Positions 62,948 to 64,000 of a stretch of DNA of 64,000 nucleotides are shown here, one piece after another; positions within the stretch are counted from its first letter, which is position 1, and every line of letters begins with the position of its first letter. Made by a program: the position numbers and the translations under genes. The DNA comes from JANXQG01 sp964615095 (GTDB lineage Bacteria > Planctomycetota > Planctomycetia > Pirellulales > Thermoguttaceae). The notes beneath the pieces are model-generated. The model saw nothing but the letters and a program-made list of their open reading frames with translations. It did no database searches and had not been told where the DNA came from. Where the stretch lies: the NCBI GenBank assembly GCA_964615095.1, contig CAZTPX010000006.1, positions 81,573 to 145,572 of the forward strand, written 5' to 3'.

Positions 62948-63806
62948 CAACAACGGTCGCCGTGTCAACGGCTCTTCTGAATCGCCCATCCTGCGGGCCG
63001 ATCACGTCTCCAAGCTCTATACCGACGGGCAAGTCACTGCCCTGGTGGACGTCAGCCTGGAGATTTACCGCGGCGAATATGTCTCGATCATGGGCCATAG
63101 CGGCAGCGGCAAGTCGACGCTGCTGAACATGCTCGGCATGCTCGACCGGCCGACCTCTGGTGAGGTCTTCCTTGATGGCCAACCCATCTCCCAGGTCCGC
63201 AATCTCGATACTTTGCGTGCCCAGAAGATCGGCTTCGTCTTCCAATCGTTCTATCTCCTGCCGGTGCTCTCGGCGATGGAGAACGTGCAGGTGCCGATGT
63301 TCGAGGGCAGTCTGCCCCTGGCGCAGCGGCCCAAGAAGGCGGTCGAACTGCTGGAGTTGGTGAAATTGAGCCACCGCGTCAATCATTTGCCGCAGCAGCT
63401 TTCCGTCGGCGAGCGGCAGCGCGTGGCCATCGCCAGGGCCTTGGCCAACGACCCGCTACTGCTGCTGGCCGACGAGCCTACCGGCAATCTCGATTCCAAG
63501 TCGGCCGACACGGTCTTCGACCTCTTCGCCCAGTTGCACCGCGAGCGCGGCATGACGATCGTGCTGATCACGCACTCGGAAGACCTGGGCCTGCGGGCCG
63601 ACCGCGTGATCCGCATGGCTGACGGCCGTCTGATGAGCGACGCCCGCAGTCCGGGCATCGCCCCCAAGCAGACGAGCGGCGCCAACGGATCCGGGAGCGA
63701 TTCCGGGATATTGGGCCCCTCGCAAAGCGGTTCGGGCCTGGGGTTGGTGCGTCCGCCGCGGCCCAAGAGCATCCTCCCGCCGTTTGCCATCCCCGATCAC
63801 GGGTAG
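62940..63806 (+). CDS. ABC transporter ATP-binding protein (MacB/LolD type)
   Basis: A 288-residue cytoplasmic ATPase. Walker A 'GHSGSGKSTLLNMLG', Q-loop 'FVFQSFYLLPVLS', signature 'QQLSVGERQRVAIARAL' (LSVGE instead of LSGGQ, with the usual R-Q-R-V following) and Walker B 'LLLADEPTGNLDS'. H-loop 'VLITHSEDLG'. The last ~60 residues are Gly/Ser/Pro-rich and beyond the family. ATG 62940 lies inside the permease stop region; the longer frame upstream has no family residues. Confidence 0.92.
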   Translation: MSNNNGRRVNGSSESPILRADHVSKLYTDGQVTALVDVSLEIYRGEYVSIMGHSGSGKSTLLNMLGMLDRPTSGEVFLDGQPISQVRNLDTLRAQKIGFVFQSFYLLPVLSAMENVQVPMFEGSLPLAQRPKKAVELLELVKLSHRVNHLPQQLSVGERQRVAIARALANDPLLLLADEPTGNLDSKSADTVFDLFAQLHRERGMTIVLITHSEDLGLRADRVIRMADGRLMSDARSPGIAPKQTSGANGSGSDSGILGPSQSGSGLGLVRPPRPKSILPPFAIPDHG

Positions 63807-63817
63807 GACCGGACGAT

Positions 63818-63932
63818 TAACTTCCGTGTTTCTGCGAGGGTGGCATGCCTTAAGCCTTCTAGGCTAGGCATGTCGGCGGCAAACATGCCTAGCCTAGAAG
63901 GCTTAAGGCATGCCACCCAAATCCGGAAGTTA
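63818..63932. repeat. long perfect palindrome nested in a shorter inverted repeat
   Basis: The inner arms 63838-63873 (GGGTGGCATGCCTTAAGCCT…) and 63883-63918 are perfect 36-base complements around 9 bases. The outer arms TAACTTCCG (63818-63826) and CGGAAGTTA (63924-63932) enclose them. It lies just after the ABC ATPase and would form a very stable hairpin; it may also be another repeat family. Confidence 0.9.
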
Positions 63933-64000
63933 TTCGTCGGTCGCCCCTAATACTACAGCGCTAAGTTGATATTGCATTGTTTGGGTAAAACTGCGAAACT

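Noticed and set aside
1..64000. tRNA, rRNA or tmRNA genes
   Set aside because: No cloverleaf with a T-loop GGTTCGAATC-like box and no rRNA-like sequence were seen.

Overview
The window looks like a chromosomal segment of a planctomycete, probably of Pirellulales type. This is inferred from the high GC content, the gene content and the repeats. The genes pointing that way are a giant secreted alpha-2-macroglobulin-like protein, secreted PQQ-propeller, TPR and HEAT proteins, a DUF4139 protein, UroD-like methyltransferase and GH51 genes, and SUMF1-type (formylglycine-generating enzyme) remnants. Short palindromic repeats are very abundant. No rRNA, tRNA, convincing CRISPR array, prophage or intact insertion sequence was seen.

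Layout. 1-5065: end of a surface-polysaccharide gene cluster (a partial gene, a two-domain glycosyltransferase, a CgeB-like glycosyltransferase and a GT4-like glycosyltransferase, all +). 5066-6829: about 1.7 kb without an intact gene. It holds repeats, two head-to-head SUMF1/FGE-type 3' gene remnants whose shared 3' flanks form a ~160-bp inverted repeat, GC-rich hairpins and a helically spaced TGGCCA array. 6830-12622 (-): a tightly overlapping run sdhC-sdhA-sdhB-Rieske-cytochrome b-MFS transporter, i.e. succinate dehydrogenase joined to a Rieske/cytochrome b quinol-oxidising module. 12775-16733: a LysM protein, remnants of an RND adaptor and a propeller gene, a PQQ-propeller protein and a UroD-like methyltransferase preceded by a 41-codon coupled mini-gene. 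16995-24410: GH51 arabinofuranosidase, a propeller/TPR protein with a CxxCH motif, and an OPT transporter. 24462-24988 (-): a two-gene toxin/antitoxin-like pair whose first gene carries an amber codon. 25164-35000: DUF4139 protein, the group argH / secreted HEAT protein with a pseudo-receiver domain / sigma54 activator, rhamnulokinase, CheX and a BON protein. 35184-44012: a 1612-residue secreted propeller protein, an Rpn-family fragment and a CBM/TIM-barrel-like secreted protein. 44358-50837 (-): MFS exporter, parallel beta-helix protein, membrane protein, metK and a GNAT-like protein. 51307-60453: the 3048-residue alpha-2-macroglobulin-like protein. 60454-64000: repeats, a candidate structured RNA, a small anchored protein and a MacB/LolD-type ABC exporter pair.

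The most unusual theme is several families of short palindromic elements lying inside, or supplying the ends of, coding sequences while keeping the frame. They are seen in a glycosyltransferase (as the linker of a domain fusion), sdhB, the DUF4139 gene and the alpha-2-macroglobulin gene (four low-complexity or palindromic insertions), and at the stop codon of metK and the C-terminus of the third glycosyltransferase. One family lies in sdhB and in the macroglobulin gene, read in the same orientation and frame. This resembles the Rickettsia palindromic elements in behaviour. The second notable locus is the SUMF1/FGE remnant pair, whose architecture suggests (but does not prove) the variable end of a decayed diversity-generating retroelement target.
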